Source of the DNA: Novosphingobium album (ex Hu et al. 2023) | GTDB taxonomy: Bacteria > Pseudomonadota > Alphaproteobacteria > Sphingomonadales > Sphingomonadaceae | Direction of reading: 5' to 3' | Length of the DNA stretch: 64,000 nucleotides | Assembly: GCF_022832385.1 (NCBI RefSeq) | Contig: NZ_JALHLE010000008.1 | Location: forward strand, 1 to 64,000 | Shown: positions 60,900 through 64,000 of the stretch, in pieces | Position numbering within the stretch: position 1 is the first letter of the stretch | Layout: each line of letters begins with the position of its first letter | Translations under genes and position numbers: made by a program | The notes under the pieces: generated by a model | The model's database searches: none | What the model saw: the letters and a program-made list of their open reading frames with translations, nothing else | Told to the model about the DNA's origin: nothing

Positions 60900-63689
60900 T
60901 CAGAACTTCGCGCTGACGCCGAAATCGACGTTCACGCCGTATTCCTCGCGTGAGGTCACGCGGCTGGCGTAGCCCTGATAGCCGACCAGCGGCTCCTCGC
61001 CGATGTTGGATACGGAACCGAAAACCTCGACACCTTCCAGGATGCGGTAGCCGATGCGGGCATCCAGCACCGTGCGTCCCTTGGTATAGCTGTCGAAATC
61101 TGTGCTGGCGCCGACGCCCGTGAGATAGGCATCGCGGTAGCTGACCGCGAAGCGGGCTTCGAACGGCCCCTTCTCATAGAAGAGCGCGCCACCGGCAAGC
61201 CACTTGGACTGGCGGAAGAAGGGCAGATCGTCATCCTCGCGGCCCGGCACGTCGACGCTCGAATCCACGTAGGTGACGTTCGCGGAGATACCGAAACCGT
61301 CGAGCGGCGCAGGAAGGAACGTGAGCCGGGTGGTCATGTTGGCTTCGATGCCGAACAGGTTGCCGCTGTTGGCGTTCTGCGGCTGCGAAAGACTGATCAG
61401 ATCCACACCCGCAAAGGCGGTGTCGTAGATGGTCTGCGTGTAGATCGGGTTCTTGATGTGCTTGTAGAACGCCGCAAGCGCAAACACCGTGTCGGCGTCG
61501 GGATAATACTCGGCGGAAAGATCAAGCCCCATCGACGTGTAGGGCTTGAGGTAGGGATTGCCCGAACTGCCTGCCCCGTCCTCTTCCTCGAACGTCGGGA
61601 CAACGTCGCTGTAGTTGGGGCGGCCGATGGTGTTGGTCCATGCCGCGCGAAACACCATTTCCGGGCTCGGACGATAGTTCAACGTGATGTTGGGCAGGAC
61701 GTGGGTATATTCCTTCTTGAAGCCCAGCGGCTGGATGTCCGAAACCTCGATCGTTCCATCCCCGTCCGTGTCGCGAATGGCAAAGGCATCGTACTTGCCC
61801 GACGTGTGCTCCACGCGAACGCCTCCGATCACGGTCAGATCGCCGAATTCCAGACTGGCCATGCCGTAGGCGGCGTAGATCTGCTCGTTGATGTGGTAGT
61901 CGCTGGCCTTGTCGTTGAAGGCAGTCGCCTCCTCGTCCAGTTCCATCAGGCCGGGGTTCTGGACGAAGGCATAGTCCATCACTCCGTTGTAATCCATTGC
62001 GGGGCCGAAATCGTATTTGCCGTCAAAGAAGCCCTGGATCGGGTCCAGCGCGGCGCCGGTATCGGCAAACGTCACGCTCTGGGCTGGTGTCCAGAGTTCC
62101 TGATAGTTGTCGCGATCCTTGGTCCGGTCGGTGAACTTCACGCCGAATTTCATGAAGCTGTCGGTACCGTCGGCGAAATCGGCCTTGAGGTCCGCCTTGA
62201 GCGCATGCAGGTCCTCATTGATCGTCTCGCGGCGCAGGCGAATACGGCGCAGCGGGAAAGCCGCCGCGTCGTAGAGCGTTTCGTCGACCGAACTGAAGGT
62301 TGGCATCGAACTGCCGAGCAGAATGGTCGATACCTTGTCACCGGCAGAACGGAACTCGATGTCGTCGCGCACCGGGGTATGTTCCTGGGCGTGGGCATAG
62401 GTGTAGTTGAGCTTGAGCTCGAAGGTGCCGAAGCGCCAGTCCACGCCGGGAGAGATATTGTACAGCTTCTGGGTCTGGTTGTTCTGGCGGAATTCGCGCG
62501 TCGCCCGGCCCTTGTTGTACGTCACCTCGTTGCCGGAAATCGTCGCGGTTCCGCGATACATGTCGTAGTCGAACTGGTCGCGGCCTTCGTGATCGGTGAA
62601 CTCGTTGTAGATGGTGTTCACGTACACACGCACGTCGTCGTTCGGGCGCCATTCCAGATTGGCGATCCCGCCGATGCGCTCACGCATGATCGAATAGTTG
62701 AACATGCGCATGCCGGTGGGCGCCCACACGCCATCGGCCACCTCCTCCCAGCTCAGCGGATCGACAAGCTGGCTGTCGATGAAGCGCTTCGAATAGCTGA
62801 CGCCGACGACAATGCCGAACTGGTTGTCATCACCGAAGGTCTGACCGTGCATGGCGCTGGCACCGAAGCCCGTCTTGTCCGCCTTGCTGCCGTAGATGCC
62901 GCGCGCGGAGAAGTAAGTGAAAGGCTTCGAATGATCGTAGGCGCTCGGGGTGACGATGTTGATCGCGCCGCCGATCGCGTTTGCGTCGTAATCCGGCGTT
63001 ACCGTTTTCACGACCTCAATGGCCCCCACCAGATCAGAGGGGATAGTATCCAGCGCCACGCGCCGGCCTTCCGCCTCCGGAATGCCGGCGACATTGCCAT
63101 CGACGGTTACGAGGTTGAGGTTGGGATCGACACCGCGAATGACGACATAGCGCGGCTCGCTCTGGTCGATTTCCACCGAGATGCCCGGAAGGCGCTGCAG
63201 CGCCTCGGCCGTGTTGTAGTCGGGCAGCTTGCCGATACCGTCCGAGGAAACGACATCGGCGACCACCGGCATCGCGCGCTTGCGCTGGATCGCGAGCAGG
63301 CGTGAAGCGCGGGCGCCTGTGACCAGAATGGAATCGCCTTCAATGTCCGTGGCCAGTGCGATATGGCCATCGGCATTGACCTTGCCTGTCTCGGGAACGG
63401 TTACCTGCAACGTCTCGCTGGCATAGCCCGGCTGGCTGACCGTCAGCGTATGTTCGCCCGCGTCGACATCGTACAGGACGTAGCGTCCGTTGGCATCGGT
63501 TGCCGCCGCCATCGCGCTGCCGTCCACGGATACGGTTGCGCCTCGTACGGGGCGATCAAGGGCCACGTCCGTGATGATGCCGGTGATTTCCCCGGCCAAG
63601 GCCGTGCCGGGAATACAGGTGCTGGCGAGAATGGCGGCGCGCACGAGAGTGCGGCGGCCAGCCCGGCGCGGCGATGTCATCATGGTCAT
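60900..63689 (-). CDS. Large TonB-dependent receptor with N-terminal carboxypeptidase-regulatory-like domain
   Basis: 929 aa. Signal peptide (LVRAAILASTCIPGTALAGE), a CarboxypepD-like beta-sandwich (EITGIITDVALDRPVRGATV, YVLYDVDAGEHTLTVSQPGY), then a plug (RAMPVVADVVSSDGIGKLPD, YNTAEALQRLPGISVEIDQ, VIRGVDPNLNLVTVDG, DYDANAIGGAINIVTPSAY) and barrel ending VNVDFGVSAKF. The pattern fits the Xanthomonas/Caulobacter TonB receptor class that imports carbohydrates or phospho-compounds. It is divergent from a PhoD-type phosphatase, so a phosphoester or phytate-like substrate is plausible. Confidence 0.93.
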   Translation of the reverse strand: MTMMTSPRRAGRRTLVRAAILASTCIPGTALAGEITGIITDVALDRPVRGATVSVDGSAMAAATDANGRYVLYDVDAGEHTLTVSQPGYASETLQVTVPETGKVNADGHIALATDIEGDSILVTGARASRLLAIQRKRAMPVVADVVSSDGIGKLPDYNTAEALQRLPGISVEIDQSEPRYVVIRGVDPNLNLVTVDGNVAGIPEAEGRRVALDTIPSDLVGAIEVVKTVTPDYDANAIGGAINIVTPSAYDHSKPFTYFSARGIYGSKADKTGFGASAMHGQTFGDDNQFGIVVGVSYSKRFIDSQLVDPLSWEEVADGVWAPTGMRMFNYSIMRERIGGIANLEWRPNDDVRVYVNTIYNEFTDHEGRDQFDYDMYRGTATISGNEVTYNKGRATREFRQNNQTQKLYNISPGVDWRFGTFELKLNYTYAHAQEHTPVRDDIEFRSAGDKVSTILLGSSMPTFSSVDETLYDAAAFPLRRIRLRRETINEDLHALKADLKADFADGTDSFMKFGVKFTDRTKDRDNYQELWTPAQSVTFADTGAALDPIQGFFDGKYDFGPAMDYNGVMDYAFVQNPGLMELDEEATAFNDKASDYHINEQIYAAYGMASLEFGDLTVIGGVRVEHTSGKYDAFAIRDTDGDGTIEVSDIQPLGFKKEYTHVLPNITLNYRPSPEMVFRAAWTNTIGRPNYSDVVPTFEEEDGAGSSGNPYLKPYTSMGLDLSAEYYPDADTVFALAAFYKHIKNPIYTQTIYDTAFAGVDLISLSQPQNANSGNLFGIEANMTTRLTFLPAPLDGFGISANVTYVDSSVDVPGREDDDLPFFRQSKWLAGGALFYEKGPFEARFAVSYRDAYLTGVGASTDFDSYTKGRTVLDARIGYRILEGVEVFGSVSNIGEEPLVGYQGYASRVTSREEYGVNVDFGVSAKF

Positions 63690-63846
63690 GGAAGATCCCT
63701 GTTTAACGGTAGTCGATGAACGCGGGCATTTAGGCAGACCGTGTGGCAGTAAGTTTGTATTTATGTTGTACTTTTACGTCCTTTAAGTGACTAAAATGTC
63801 GTGCAGTCGCAGCAATTCTGTCACGGCCGTGCGGTAGCCGGGGCCT

Positions 63847-64000
63847 ATGACAGACAGGCTCCTCCATCCGTTCGTCACGCGGCGCACGCTGCTCCAGGCC
63901 GCCGCACTTGCGCCGTTCGCGGCCGCGCTGCCCGGCGCACTCAAGGCGGCGCCTCCTTCCGGTTTCACCCACTCCGTCGCGAGTGGTGATCCCCTTCAGG
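63847..64000 (+). CDS. Alkaline phosphatase D family protein, N-terminal fragment (cut by window edge)
   Basis: The first 51 codons are present. A Tat-type signal (FVTRRTLLQAAALAPFAAAL) is followed by GFTHSVASGDPLQ, the conserved opening of PhoD phosphatases/phosphodiesterases (usually GVASGDP). These are exported, Fe/Ca-dependent enzymes that release phosphate from phosphoesters. It is divergent from the TonB receptor, with a 157-bp shared control region containing one CTGTCAC half-site at 63821 but no complete Pho box. Confidence 0.82.
   Translation, partial: MTDRLLHPFVTRRTLLQAAALAPFAAALPGALKAAPPSGFTHSVASGDPLQ

Noticed and set aside
63821..63838. Possible Pho box upstream of the PhoD-type gene
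   Set aside because: Only one CTGTCAC half-site is present; no second half at 11-bp spacing.

Overview
The window looks like chromosomal DNA of a sphingomonad alphaproteobacterium, probably Novosphingobium or a close relative. This rests on GC-rich coding sequence, argC/glnB-glnA/dcd/tldD homologues of alphaproteobacterial type, large TonB-dependent receptors, a Tat-exported CopA oxidase and catabolic P450/crotonase/amidohydrolase genes. No rRNA, tRNA, CRISPR array, transposase or prophage was seen. The genus is a judgement from protein resemblance; no search was run.

Region by region: (1) 1-9.7 kb is housekeeping: the argC 3' end, glnB-glnA behind a sigma-54-like promoter, an orphan lysozyme, dcd, a 51-aa predicted membrane protein, an EF-hand protein, wecB-wecC (UDP-ManNAcA supply), a zinc-finger protein and tldD. 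(2) 10.1-13.2 kb is one giant gene fusing a family-2 glycosyltransferase, a SAM methyltransferase and a NodB-type polysaccharide deacetylase. (3) 13.3-32.4 kb is an accessory island: MscS channel, five outer-membrane beta-barrels, a BASS transporter, DUF2092, DUF202, DUF1622 and DUF4239 proteins, a formylglycine-generating enzyme, two sulfatases without signal peptides (one broken by an in-frame TAG), and a histidine kinase / NarL-type response regulator pair.

(4) 32.4-37.8 kb is catabolic: SDR, MarR, P450, crotonase and amidohydrolase. (5) 37.9-49.7 kb holds a beta-propeller amidohydrolase, a PepSY protein, a PaiB-like protein, a MocR regulator, a Tat amidohydrolase, a TonB receptor and an esterase. 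(6) 50-52.1 kb is eutBC. (7) 52.3-59.5 kb is a metal-resistance block: a CnrY/CnrX/ECF-sigma-like trio directly ahead of copA-copB, a divergent Met/His-rich exported protein and a Cu-type P1B ATPase. (8) 59.6-64 kb has a hydrolase relic, a Qnr-like pentapeptide-repeat protein, a large TonB receptor and the start of a PhoD-type phosphatase.

The most striking pattern is a short motif, roughly GGGG-N4-CCC-Y-GAT-D-G-S, found 13 times between 13.3 and 30.0 kb (plus one copy of unclear orientation). It points at the start of nearly every gene or operon of the island, commonly 54-94 bp upstream. The island encodes its own two-component pair and the response-regulator gene carries the motif, so the simplest model is a contiguous, autoregulated regulon of envelope, transport and sulfatase genes. 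I know of no description of it. Other notable features are the amber codon in the second sulfatase, nine RT-heptads in the DUF202 protein, a 50-residue duplication in the P450, full conservation of the CnrX metal ligands beside copper genes, and several relics of lost genes.
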